In this document: positions 1 to 6,992 of the stretch, piece by piece
How positions within the stretch are numbered: the first letter of the stretch is position 1
How the letters are laid out: every line of letters starts with the position of its first letter
NCBI GenBank assembly: GCA_900769775.1
Contig: CAAGHT010000051.1
Span: 1 to 12,430 of the forward strand
Length of the DNA: 12,430 nt
Source: Clostridia bacterium
Lineage (GTDB): Bacteria; Bacillota; Clostridia; Oscillospirales; Acutalibacteraceae
Reading direction: 5' to 3'
Position numbers and translations under genes: made by a program
The notes under the pieces: generated by a model
What the model was told of the DNA's origin: nothing
Databases searched by the model: none
The model's input: the letters and a program-made list of their open reading frames with translations, nothing else

Positions 1-34
1 GAATGCAGAATGCAAAGTGCAGAATGCAGAATTA
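1..34. repeat. Tandem heptanucleotide repeat, GAATGCA-like
   Basis: The first bases are four consecutive 7-bp units (GAATGCA, GAATGCA, AAGTGCA, GAATGCA) followed by a partial unit, GAATTA. The array touches the left edge, so its true length is unknown. Short tandem heptamers of this kind are usually intergenic and vary in copy number. No coding role is apparent. Confidence 0.7.
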
Positions 35-69
35 TGGTGTCTGCGACGCTATGTATAAGAATTTAATGC

Positions 70-91
70 ACCAAATAGCGCAGATTTTGCG
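70..91 (+). repeat. Direct repeat copy 1 (22 bp)
   Basis: This 22-bp stretch begins ACCAAATAG and contains GCAGATTTTG. It recurs at 162-183 with two C/T differences, 92 bp downstream. The two copies lie in the non-coding gap downstream of rny. They may be remnants of a dispersed intergenic repeat, but that cannot be tested within one window. Confidence 0.6.
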
Positions 92-161
92 TCGAAATCG
101 TTTTCTCCGCAGCGATGATGTATCGTGTATACCTCGAAGGGCGGAAAAAGGACTAACACAA

Positions 162-183
162 ACCAAATAGTGCAGATTTTGTG
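162..183 (+). repeat. Direct repeat copy 2 (22 bp)
   Basis: This is the second copy of the element at 70-91, with 20 of 22 bases identical. Its right part (ATTTTGTGCAGAA, 176-188) also has an inverted near-copy at 283-295 (TTCTGCGCAAAAT, one mismatch), next to the end of rny. Apart from the repeats and the terminator I see nothing else in positions 1-299. Confidence 0.6.
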
Positions 184-243
184 CAGAAGCCGTATATCAC
201 TGTGAAGGTGTATGTAGATACTCCGAGCAAGGGATAGACGGCT

Positions 244-274
244 AAAAACAAAAGGCATCCTTGCGGATGCCTTT
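244..274 (-). terminator. Intrinsic terminator of rny
   Basis: A perfect 10-bp stem (251-260 paired with 265-274, AAAGGCATCC with GGATGCCTTT) encloses a tetraloop. Read on the minus strand the loop is GCAA, a GNRA type, and the stem is followed by TGTTTTT at 244-250. It starts 26 bp after the rny stop codon. The plus-strand side has only a weak T run, so it probably works mainly leftward. Confidence 0.88.
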
Positions 275-299
275 AAGTTTTGTTCTGCGCAAAATATGC

Positions 300-1856
300 C
301 TATTTGGCGAAGTCGACAGCGCGGTTTTCGCGTATAACATTTACTTTTATCTGACCGGGATATTCAAGCTCGTTCTCAATCTTGTTTGCGATGTCGCGAG
401 CGATGAGTACCATCTGGTCGTCGCTGATAACCTCGGGCTTAACTACAATTCTGACCTCGCGACCCGCCTGAATGGCGAAGGAATTCTCTACGCCGTTAAA
501 GGAGTTGGCGATCTCCTCAAGCTTCTCAAGGCGCTTAATGTAGTTTTCAATATTCTCGCGTCTTGCTCCCGGACGGGCTGCAGAGATAGCATCTGCCGCC
601 TGAACGATAAAGGCGATGATTGTCTTTGCCTCTACCTCGCCGTGATGAGCGTGGATAGCGTGAATAATCTGCTCGTTTTCTTTATACTTCTTAGCAACCT
701 CAACACCGAGCTGGATATGAGTACCCTCCTGCTCGTGGTCGAGTGCCTTACCGATATCGTGGAGAAGTCCTGCACGCTTAGCCATGGTAACATCAACACC
801 GAGCTCTGCTGCGAGAATGCCCGAAAGGTGGCAAACCTCAAGAGAATGGTTGAGGACATTCTGTCCATAGCTTGTGCGGTAATAAAGCTTTCCGAGGAGC
901 TTGACAATTTCGGGGTTGAGGTTGTGGATACCTGCCTCGAGCATGGCACGCTCACCCTCGCGCTTGATGGTGTTGTTGACATCGTTCTGTGCCTTTGTAA
1001 CCATTTCTTCAATTCTTGCGGGGTGAATTCTTCCGTCGGTAATAAGCTTTTCAAGAGCAAGTCTTGCAACCTCACGGCGAATGGGGTCAAAGCTTGAAAC
1101 GGTGATAGCTTCGGGGGTATCGTCGATAATGAGGTCAACTCCCGTTGCGGTTTCGAGTGCGCGGATATTACGGCCCTCTCTACCGATAATTCTTCCCTTC
1201 ATTTCATCGTTCGGAAGCGGAACTACCGATACGGTAACCTCGGAAGAATGGTCAGCGGCACAGCGCTGAATAGCGCGGGCAAGAATTTCTCTTGCGATAT
1301 TTTCCTGCTCCTCCTGAGTTTTCTGCTCATAGTCCTTGATTTTGATTGCTTTGGCGTGAGTGAGTTCATCATCAAGGAGAGATAACAGATAATCTTTAGC
1401 CTGCTCTTTTGAATAGCCCGAAATTCTTTCGAGCATTTCAAGCTGACTGCGCTTAATCTGTTCGGTCTCTTCAATCTTGGCTTCGAGGTCTTTAGAACGC
1501 TGAGAAAGCTTTTCTTCCTTCTGCTCAAGATTGTCTATTTTCTTGTCAAGGGACTCTTCTTTTTGCTGAAGTCTGCGTTCCTGACGCTGAACTTCACTTC
1601 TGCGCTCACGAAGGTCGGCTTCGGTTTCTTTTCTGAGCTGATGAACCTCTTCCTTTGCTTCGATAAGCACCTCTTTCTTCTTTGCTTCGGCATTTTTGAT
1701 AGCGTCGCTGAGGATTCTTCTTGATTCTTCTTCTGCAGAGCCGATTGCTTTTTCAGCCTTGTTTTTTCTTGCAATCTGTCCTAAAAGGAAGAAGATGACA
1801 GCGCATACCACTGCGACGATGCCCGTTATTACATAAAATATGGGGTCTTGGAACAT
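300..1856 (-). CDS. rny: Ribonuclease Y
   Basis: RNase Y is a membrane-anchored endoribonuclease that starts mRNA turnover in many Gram-positive bacteria. The 518-residue product matches the usual length of about 520 and the family order. An N-terminal transmembrane helix spans about residues 7-27, and a long charged coiled coil rich in Glu, Lys and Arg covers about 30-170. A KH RNA-binding domain has its GxxG-type loop (GRIIGREGRN) at 221-230. The HD hydrolase domain has the metal-binding His-Asp pair at 366-367 (LLHDIGK) and an upstream NHSLEV histidine at 337. The C-terminal region (IRVI-like, ending AVDFAK) is intact. The chosen ATG follows AAGGAGGT (minus strand, 1868-1875) at a normal distance. 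The gene is transcribed alone, with its own promoter and terminator. The call is firm. Confidence 0.97.
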   Translation of the reverse strand: MFQDPIFYVITGIVAVVCAVIFFLLGQIARKNKAEKAIGSAEEESRRILSDAIKNAEAKKKEVLIEAKEEVHQLRKETEADLRERRSEVQRQERRLQQKEESLDKKIDNLEQKEEKLSQRSKDLEAKIEETEQIKRSQLEMLERISGYSKEQAKDYLLSLLDDELTHAKAIKIKDYEQKTQEEQENIAREILARAIQRCAADHSSEVTVSVVPLPNDEMKGRIIGREGRNIRALETATGVDLIIDDTPEAITVSSFDPIRREVARLALEKLITDGRIHPARIEEMVTKAQNDVNNTIKREGERAMLEAGIHNLNPEIVKLLGKLYYRTSYGQNVLNHSLEVCHLSGILAAELGVDVTMAKRAGLLHDIGKALDHEQEGTHIQLGVEVAKKYKENEQIIHAIHAHHGEVEAKTIIAFIVQAADAISAARPGARRENIENYIKRLEKLEEIANSFNGVENSFAIQAGREVRIVVKPEVISDDQMVLIARDIANKIENELEYPGQIKVNVIRENRAVDFAK

Positions 1857-2031
1857 CTTTAAAATGCACCTCCTTATATATTAAACCGATGTTGTTTTAC
1901 GAGGTTGCGGTTTTTATCCCTCGGTTAAACGGTTTGCTTTCAAGCGAAATTCTCGCCCGCCAAAGCGAAAAAACGCTGAAATAATATGTTAAAACAGAGA
2001 TAAAGGTAAATATTACCCCTATTTTTCCACA
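1857..2031 (-). promoter_or_regulatory. Predicted long 5' leader of rny
   Basis: From the predicted start point near 2031 to the rny ATG the leader would be about 175 nt. It contains two mutually exclusive short pairings. One is CGAGG/CCTCG (minus strand, 1919-1923 with 1900-1904). The other is AACCGA/TCGGTT (1921-1926 with 1884-1889). They share three bases at 1921-1923. A small GGTAA/TTACC stem lies at 2005-2017. I recognise no known riboswitch or leader family. The structures are weak and the regulatory role is inference. Confidence 0.3.
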
Positions 2032-2037
2032 ATAGCT

Positions 2038-2066
2038 ATTTTACCACTATATTTATTGTCTGTCAA
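2038..2066 (-). promoter_or_regulatory. Sigma-A promoter for rny
   Basis: On the minus strand the -35 is TTGACA (2066-2061), a perfect consensus, and the -10 is TAAAAT (2043-2038), one mismatch from TATAAT. The spacer is 17 bp. The promoter lies just past the end of the AraC gene, so rny can be transcribed independently of it. The predicted start point is near 2031. Confidence 0.8.
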
Positions 2067-2077
2067 GAATTTAATCT

Positions 2078-2893
2078 CTATTTATTGTGCCTGTCCGATG
2101 GGGCTTCGCCAAAGTTTTTTACATAGGCGCGGTAAAAGGTTGAATAGTCACCAAAGCCGCACTCGGAATAAACGCTTGTCGGCTTTGCGCCATCGTTTAT
2201 AAGCTTTCGGGCTGTAACAAGCCTTTTAATGGTTATATACTGCCCCATAGTGGTACCGGTCGCTTTTTTGAAAATTCGGCAGAGCTGAGACTTTGAGATA
2301 TAAAACCTTTCGCAAACCGTATCAAGGGTCAGTTTTTCGCAAAGGTGCTTGTTGACATACCTTATAATTTTATACTCAACACTGTCACTCTGCTCCTGCT
2401 CGGTGGCGGTGTCAGAGAAGACCTTTGAAATCTCGTTGAGAAGGAGAAAAAGATTTGAATAGACATTCATTTTGTCATTCTGGCTTGACATTGTCATATT
2501 CTCAATGCAAACGCGGTGTATTTCATCCTTGAAGCGATAATTTTTATAAATATTCAGCTTGCCCGCCTTACGCTCAAAAAGAGGCTTCATGAGGTTGCGC
2601 TCGGGGTCGATGCCATCAAAAAGGCTGATATCAAAATTTATTACTACACGCTCATAGGGATAGCTGTTATCGATGGTTGTATAATGAGACTCTGCAGGTC
2701 TGATAAAGAGAATGTCTCCCCTCTCGGGTATGTACTCGGTACCCTCGATATGAAAGATACTTTTGCCCGCTATAAAGTAGTAAAGTTCAGCAGTTTCGTG
2801 GGTATGCATATAGAGATGCGCTTGCTCGTGCTTTTCGTTCCTGACCATAGAAGCAACTACATTTTCGTCTCTGAAATGAAAACTTGATGCCAT
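2078..2893 (-). CDS. AraC-family transcriptional regulator
   Basis: The predicted 271-residue protein has the two-domain plan of AraC-type sugar regulators. The N-terminal half is a cupin-like sensor, with HLYMHTHETAELYYF near 26-40 and IPERGDILFIRP near 55-66. The C-terminal half has two helix-turn-helix motifs, LTLDTVCERFYISKSQLCRI (about 188-207) and TSVYSECGFGDYSTFYRAY (about 239-257). The open frame extends 20 codons further upstream. I chose the ATG at 2893-2891 because AGGTGA (minus strand, 2903-2898) precedes it and because the longer version would cover its own promoter. The gene is divergent from the sugar-enzyme run across a 119-bp gap with a repeated candidate operator, so it probably regulates that run and itself. 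The ligand is unknown. No terminator is visible between it and rny. Confidence 0.92.
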   Translation of the reverse strand: MASSFHFRDENVVASMVRNEKHEQAHLYMHTHETAELYYFIAGKSIFHIEGTEYIPERGDILFIRPAESHYTTIDNSYPYERVVINFDISLFDGIDPERNLMKPLFERKAGKLNIYKNYRFKDEIHRVCIENMTMSSQNDKMNVYSNLFLLLNEISKVFSDTATEQEQSDSVEYKIIRYVNKHLCEKLTLDTVCERFYISKSQLCRIFKKATGTTMGQYITIKRLVTARKLINDGAKPTSVYSECGFGDYSTFYRAYVKNFGEAPSDRHNK

Positions 2894-2912
2894 AATCTCA
2901 CCTCTCGAAACT

Positions 2913-2941
2913 ATTTTATCACTGTCGGATAACTTTTGCAA
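2913..2941 (-). promoter_or_regulatory. Promoter for the AraC-family gene
   Basis: On the minus strand TTGCAA (2941-2936) and TAAAAT (2918-2913) are separated by exactly 17 bp. The predicted start would leave a leader of only about 14 nt, just enough for the ribosome binding site. The -35 lies inside one TTTTGCAAT repeat copy, which suggests that bound regulator affects this promoter directly. Confidence 0.6.
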
Positions 2942-2977
2942 TCTTTTTTGCAATTTTTAGTAATTGTATTGCAAAAA
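2934..2977. promoter_or_regulatory. Candidate AraC-family operator, three TTTTGCAAT boxes
   Basis: The 9-mer TTTTGCAAT occurs at 2934-2942 and 2946-2954 in direct orientation, and its exact reverse complement ATTGCAAAA lies at 2968-2976. The last pair extends to 10 bp (2945-2954 with 2968-2977). The TTGCAA cores are spaced 12 and 21 bp centre to centre, and 21 bp is two helical turns. Box 1 overlaps the minus-strand -35 and box 3 overlaps the end of the plus-strand -35. That binding is by the adjacent AraC-type protein is inference. Confidence 0.55.
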
Positions 2978-2992
2978 TGAGTGTTGTATATT
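2964..2992 (+). promoter_or_regulatory. Promoter for the sugar-enzyme operon
   Basis: TTGTAT (2964-2969) and TATATT (2987-2992) are separated by 17 bp. The predicted start gives a leader of about 14 nt that includes GGAGG (2999-3003). The weak -35 next to an operator box fits a promoter that needs an activator. A -10 shifted to 2989-2994 (TATTAT) is also possible. Confidence 0.5.
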
Positions 2993-3012
2993 ATATGTGG
3001 AGGTAATGAATT

Positions 3013-3858
3013 ATGTCTTACAATAATTTTACTCTTGCCGCTTTTGCAGATGAGAGCGATAACAAATTTTCGGGACAGATAGATGCTCTTTGCCGAAATA
3101 AACTTGATGCAATAGAGATGAGAAATCTCGACGGAAAGAATGTTATAGGGCTCAGCGATGCAGAGGCTAAGGAATATAAAAAGGTACTCGAGGATAAAGG
3201 ACTTTTTGTCTGGTCTCTCGGCTCTCCACTCGGCAAAATCAAGATAACAGATGATTTTGCTCCTCATCTTGATTCCTTTAAAAGAGGAATGGAGGTTGCC
3301 TCTCTGCTCGGTGCCAAGGCTTGCAGAATGTTCAGCTTTTATATACCCGACGGCGAAAACCCCGATGATTATAAAAACGAGGTAATTGACCGACTTGGTG
3401 CATTTTGCGAGGTTGCGAAGAATTATGATATCGTTCTTTGCCACGAAAACGAAAAGGGCATTTTCGGAGATATTCCGAGCAGATGCCTTGAAATTCACTC
3501 AGCTCTCCCCTCTTTAAAGGCGGTTTTCGACCCTGCAAACTTTGTTCAGTGCGGTGTTGACACACTTGCCGCTTTCGAAGCACTTGCTCCTTATGTTTAT
3601 TATCTTCACATTAAGGATGCGAAGCGCGAGGGAGATATTGTTCCCGCAGGTGATGGCGACGGTAATATAAAGAAGATAATCGAGCTTTATAAGAATCAGG
3701 GTGGAAAGGTATTGACCCTTGAGCCTCATCTTTTTGAGTTTGACGGACTGAAGGCTCTTGAAAAGGAAGGCAACACGAGTGAGGTTGGCGGATATAATTT
3801 CGCAACAGCAGAGGAAGCCTTTGACCACGCAGTAACAGCACTTAAAAATATTATTTAA
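3013..3858 (+). CDS. Sugar isomerase/epimerase-like TIM-barrel enzyme (1)
   Basis: This 281-residue protein belongs to the xylose isomerase-like TIM-barrel superfamily (AP endonuclease family 2 fold), which holds sugar and inositol isomerases, epimerases and keto-sugar lyases. Candidate metal ligands sit in the family pattern: Glu145 or Glu147 in LCHENEKG, Asp173 in VFDPANF, His199 in YYLHIKD and Glu237 in LTLEPHLF. No signal peptide is present, so it is cytoplasmic. The ATG follows GGAGG (2999-3003). It is the first gene after the divergent AraC-type promoter region and is followed after 14 bp by a second, distantly related enzyme of the same fold. The substrate cannot be told from the sequence. 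Epimerisation of a keto-sugar, isomerisation, or beta-elimination on a 3-keto-glycoside are all possible. Confidence 0.88.
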   Translation: MSYNNFTLAAFADESDNKFSGQIDALCRNKLDAIEMRNLDGKNVIGLSDAEAKEYKKVLEDKGLFVWSLGSPLGKIKITDDFAPHLDSFKRGMEVASLLGAKACRMFSFYIPDGENPDDYKNEVIDRLGAFCEVAKNYDIVLCHENEKGIFGDIPSRCLEIHSALPSLKAVFDPANFVQCGVDTLAAFEALAPYVYYLHIKDAKREGDIVPAGDGDGNIKKIIELYKNQGGKVLTLEPHLFEFDGLKALEKEGNTSEVGGYNFATAEEAFDHAVTALKNII

Positions 3859-3872
3859 AGGAGAAAAATTCA

Positions 3873-4613
3873 ATGAAACTTGGAGCACAGCTTTACACAC
3901 TTCGCGACTTCACAAGTAATCTCGCTGATTTCAGCGAAACACTCAAAAAGGTTGCCGACATCGGTTATACCGAGGTTCAGGTTTCGGGCAGCTGCGATTA
4001 TGAGGCAGAATGGCTGAGGGATGAGCTTAAAAAGAACGGCCTTTCCTGTGTTATTACCCACTTTAAGCCTGACAGAGTAACCGCTGACCCTGCTGCCACA
4101 GTTCAGTTTCACAAGGTTTTTGCCTGCCGCCGTGTCGGAATCGGATTTTTCGACCTTCACAATAAGACCGCCCTGGAGCTTTGTGACACTATTCTCTGCA
4201 AGGCACCCGAAATAAAGGCAGCCGGCGGAAAGCTTTATTACCACAACCATGCAGTTGAGTTTAAAAAGGTAGACGGCGTGAGAAATATTGATTATATTCT
4301 TGACCGCTTCTCTCCCGATGAGCTCGGAATTATAATGGATACCTATTGGGTTCAAAAGGCGGGAGCCGACCCGATTGAATGGCTTTATAAGCTCGAGGGC
4401 AGAGTTGACGCCATTCACTATAAGGATATGTTCTGGAACGGTGATATGGCGCCTGTCGGAGAGGGCAATATGAACTTTGAGGGAATTATTGCCGCCTCCG
4501 AAAAGGTCGGTGTCGAGCATATTCTCGTTGAGCAGGACAACTGCAACGGAGAAGACCCCTTCGACTGTTTAACCCGCAGCTATAAATATCTGACCTCTCT
4601 CGGTCTTAAATAA
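3873..4613 (+). CDS. Sugar isomerase/epimerase-like TIM-barrel enzyme (2)
   Basis: This is a second xylose isomerase-like TIM-barrel protein, 246 residues, cytoplasmic. Its opening MKLGAQLYTLRD is typical of this branch of the family. Likely metal-binding and catalytic residues are YYHNHAVEF (His124, His126, Glu129), Asp156 in IIMDTYWV, His182 in IHYKD and Glu220 in LVEQD. It differs clearly from its upstream neighbour, so the pair probably carries out two steps, or two partners of one activity, and is not a recent duplication. The ribosome binding site AAAGGAG (3857-3863) overlaps the stop of the preceding gene, which indicates one transcript and probable translational coupling. Proteins of this type often accompany Gfo/Idh/MocA oxidoreductases, as here. 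The exact substrate is unknown. Confidence 0.88.
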   Translation: MKLGAQLYTLRDFTSNLADFSETLKKVADIGYTEVQVSGSCDYEAEWLRDELKKNGLSCVITHFKPDRVTADPAATVQFHKVFACRRVGIGFFDLHNKTALELCDTILCKAPEIKAAGGKLYYHNHAVEFKKVDGVRNIDYILDRFSPDELGIIMDTYWVQKAGADPIEWLYKLEGRVDAIHYKDMFWNGDMAPVGEGNMNFEGIIAASEKVGVEHILVEQDNCNGEDPFDCLTRSYKYLTSLGLK

Positions 4614-4625
4614 AGGAGAATAATT

Positions 4626-5795
4626 ATGGAAAAGATTCGTTTAGGTATAATTGGTATCGGTAATATGGGTGCTATTCATTGCAACCACATTTTAAGCGGC
4701 AAGTGCCCCGAAATCGAGCTTGTGGCTGTTGCAGATGTTAAGGAATCGAGAAGAGAATGGGCAAAAGAGAATCTCCCCGAAAGCGTTGCCATTTTCGCAA
4801 CTGCTGAGGAGATGCTCGACTCAGGGCTTATTAACGGCTGTATCGTTGCAGTTCCCCACTATGACCACCCAAAATATGCTATTGAGTGTATGAAGCGTGA
4901 TATTCACGTTATGGTTGAAAAGCCTGCAGGTGTTTACACAAAGCAGGTAAGGGAAATGAACGAGGAAGCAAAGAAGCATAATGCCGCTTTCGGTATGATG
5001 TTCAATCAGCGTGCTACCGATGCTTACATAAAGGTTCACGAGCTTGTTCATTCGGGTAAATACGGTCAGATTCGCCGTACAAACTGGATAATTACAAACT
5101 GGTACCGTCCTCAGGCTTATTATGATTCGGGCGATTGGAGAGCAACCTGGTCGGGAGAAGGCGGCGGTGTTCTTCTCAATCAGTGTCCCCATCAGCTTGA
5201 CCTCTGGCAGTGGATTTGCGGTATGCCTGTTAAGGTTATGGCAAAGATTAAGTACGGTCAGTGGCACGACATCGAGGTTGACGATGATGTTACCGCATTT
5301 GTTGAATATGAAAACGGAGCTACCGGTGTATTCGTTACCACAACGGGTGACGGAAACGGCTCTAACCGTCTTGAAATTCAGATGGACAAGTGCCAGATTA
5401 TCGTTGAGGGCAACGACATTAAGATGGTTGAGTATGATATCAGCGAGCCTGAGCACTCAAAGACAAATACCGACCCCTTCGGACCCGTTCCCAAGCATGA
5501 GGTTGAGGTTACCCACGAGGGTCGCGCTCCTCACCACCCCGCCGTTCTTAACGCTTGGGCAGACCATATTCTTCACGGCGGCAAGATGATTGCCGAAGGC
5601 TATGAGGGTATCAACGGACTCACCCTTTCAAACGCAATGCACCTCTCCTCCTGGCTTGGTCGCGAAATTACCCTTCCCCTTGATGAGGACCTTTACTATG
5701 AGGAGCTTATGAAGAGGGTTGCAACCTCTCGCCGCAAGACAAATGTTAAAGAGGTTGTTGCAAACGCAGCCGACACCTTTAGCGGCTCAAAATAA
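4626..5795 (+). CDS. Gfo/Idh/MocA-family NAD(P)-dependent oxidoreductase
   Basis: This 389-residue protein oxidises or reduces a hydroxyl of a sugar, cyclitol or glycoside, using a nicotinamide cofactor. The N-terminal Rossmann domain has GIGNMG at 10-15. The family EKP motif, which carries a catalytic lysine, is at 98-100 (MVEKPAG). The C-terminal substrate-binding domain contains GEGGGVLLNQCPHQLD at about 177-192, where Asn185, His189 and Asp192 stand in for the usual acid and histidine positions. There is no signal peptide. The ATG follows AAAGGAG, 12 bp after the previous stop. The next gene is a close paralogue with the same WRATWSGEGGG core. The sequence lacks the WRCRHN-like and HGLGP-type pattern I associate with GH109 glycosidases, so a dehydrogenase is the better call. 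The substrate is undetermined. Confidence 0.92.
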   Translation: MEKIRLGIIGIGNMGAIHCNHILSGKCPEIELVAVADVKESRREWAKENLPESVAIFATAEEMLDSGLINGCIVAVPHYDHPKYAIECMKRDIHVMVEKPAGVYTKQVREMNEEAKKHNAAFGMMFNQRATDAYIKVHELVHSGKYGQIRRTNWIITNWYRPQAYYDSGDWRATWSGEGGGVLLNQCPHQLDLWQWICGMPVKVMAKIKYGQWHDIEVDDDVTAFVEYENGATGVFVTTTGDGNGSNRLEIQMDKCQIIVEGNDIKMVEYDISEPEHSKTNTDPFGPVPKHEVEVTHEGRAPHHPAVLNAWADHILHGGKMIAEGYEGINGLTLSNAMHLSSWLGREITLPLDEDLYYEELMKRVATSRRKTNVKEVVANAADTFSGSK

Positions 5796-5815
5796 ACAAC
5801 ACGGGAAGTGTTAAA

Positions 5816-6987
5816 ATGAATATTGTCAGAGTCGGCGTCATCGGTATAGGCAATATCGGCTCGGTTCATACAAAATACATAGCAGAGGGCAAGGTCGAGG
5901 GACTTCGCCTCTCTGCCCTTTGTGATATAAAGAGCAAAAAGAAGCTGCTCTTCGCGAAAGCTATCCCGATACTCCTTTTTTTACCGATTATAAGGAGCTT
6001 ATTGCATCGGGTCTTTGTGATGCCGTTATCGTTTCGACACCTCACAAATTTCACAGTGAAATATCCGAAGCAGCCTTTAGCGCAGGACTTCATGTTCTGA
6101 CCGAAAAGCCTGTGGATATAACCGTTTCAAAGGCAGAGCACCTGAACCTGCTTGCAAAAAAGAGCGGTCGCGTTTTCGCAATAATGTTCAATCAGCGAAC
6201 CAACCCGCTTTTCAGAAAGGCAAGAGAAATTGTAAAAAGCGGTGCTTTGGGCTCTCTCAAACGCTCGGTCTGGATAATAACAAATTGGTACCGTTCACAG
6301 AGCTATTACAACTCGGGCGATTGGCGTGCAACCTGGTCGGGTGAGGGTGGCGGTGTTCTTCTTAATCAGGCGCCCCACAATCTTGACCTCTGGCAGTGGA
6401 TTTGCGGAATGCCCACCGAGATTACGGCGGCCTGCGATATTGCAAAGTATCATAATATTGAGGTAGAGGATGATGTTACCCTTTTTGCGCGATATGAAAA
6501 CGGTGCAACGGGTGTTTTCATTACCTCAACGGGAGAGTATCCCGGAACAAACCGTCTTGAAATTTCGGGAGAGCTCGGAAAAATAGTTCTCGAAAACGGA
6601 AAACTCAAGTGGTGGAGGCTTAAATGCTCCGAGCGTGAAATTTGCTTTTCTTCGGTTTCAAACTCCCCCTCTATCGAGACCGAATATGAAGAAATTGAGC
6701 TTTCTGCCGCCGAAACGGGACACAGACTTGTGCTCCAGAATTTCGCCGATGCCATTTTAAAAGGCGCAGAGCTTTTAGCCCCCGGAACAGACGGAATTTT
6801 TGAGCTTTCAATTTCAAATGCCGCCTATCTTTCTTCAAAGAAAAAATGCAGTGTTTCTCTGCCGATAGACGGCAACGAGTTTGATAAGCTGCTTTCAGAG
6901 CTATGCTGCCATTCAAAATCAAAGCTGAATGACAATGAAATCGAAAAAAATGAAAATTACTCATCGCGTTGGAAGGTTAATTGGTGA
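5816..6987 (+). pseudogene. Frameshifted Gfo/Idh/MocA oxidoreductase, paralogue of the gene upstream
   Basis: The start (5816, GIGNIG Rossmann motif) is in one frame. After DIKSKK the homology continues in the -1 frame, which is open from 5926 and reads EAALRESYPD, then FFTDYKELIASG, VIVSTPHKFHSE and VLTEKPVD, through to the stop at 6985-6987. The break lies at or near AAAAA (5936-5940); one extra A would restore a 390-residue protein, against 389 for the neighbour. The remaining domain is intact, including WRATWSGEGGGVLLNQAPHN, the LDLWQW stretch and the Asn, His and Asp equivalents. No other stops or indels are seen, so this is either a very recent mutation, a sequence error in the A run, or less likely recoding. 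GGAAG at 5804-5808 is a modest ribosome binding site. The in-frame product from 5816 would end at 6100 after 94 residues. Confidence 0.85.
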
Positions 6988-6992
6988 TAAAT

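Noticed and set aside
49..258. A 69-codon minus-strand open frame downstream of rny
   Set aside because: Its start lies within the rny terminator stem, and it runs through both copies of the 22-bp repeat in different frames. It has no ribosome binding site or domain, so it is repeat-derived and not a gene.
261..1097. A 278-codon plus-strand open frame over the 3' half of rny
   Set aside because: It overlaps the rny terminator and the KH/HD coding region on the opposite strand and shows no recognisable domain. It is a shadow of rny.
2894..2953. Upstream extension of the AraC-family protein by 20 residues
   Set aside because: The extension would cover the predicted promoter and two operator boxes, has a low-complexity Lys/Ser-rich sequence, and the internal ATG at 2893 has a good ribosome binding site.
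5933..5944. Programmed -1 frameshift site in the second oxidoreductase gene
   Set aside because: AGC-AAA-AAG does not give good re-pairing of the P-site tRNA after a -1 slip, and no strong stimulatory Shine-Dalgarno or downstream stem is visible. Oxidoreductases of this family are not known to need recoding. A mutation or sequence error is simpler.
4626..6987. GH109-type NAD-dependent glycosidase identity for the oxidoreductases, attractive beside a GH110-like gene
   Set aside because: The active-site region lacks the residue pattern I associate with GH109 and instead shows WRATWSGEGGGVLLNQ, typical of dehydrogenase members of the Gfo/Idh/MocA family.
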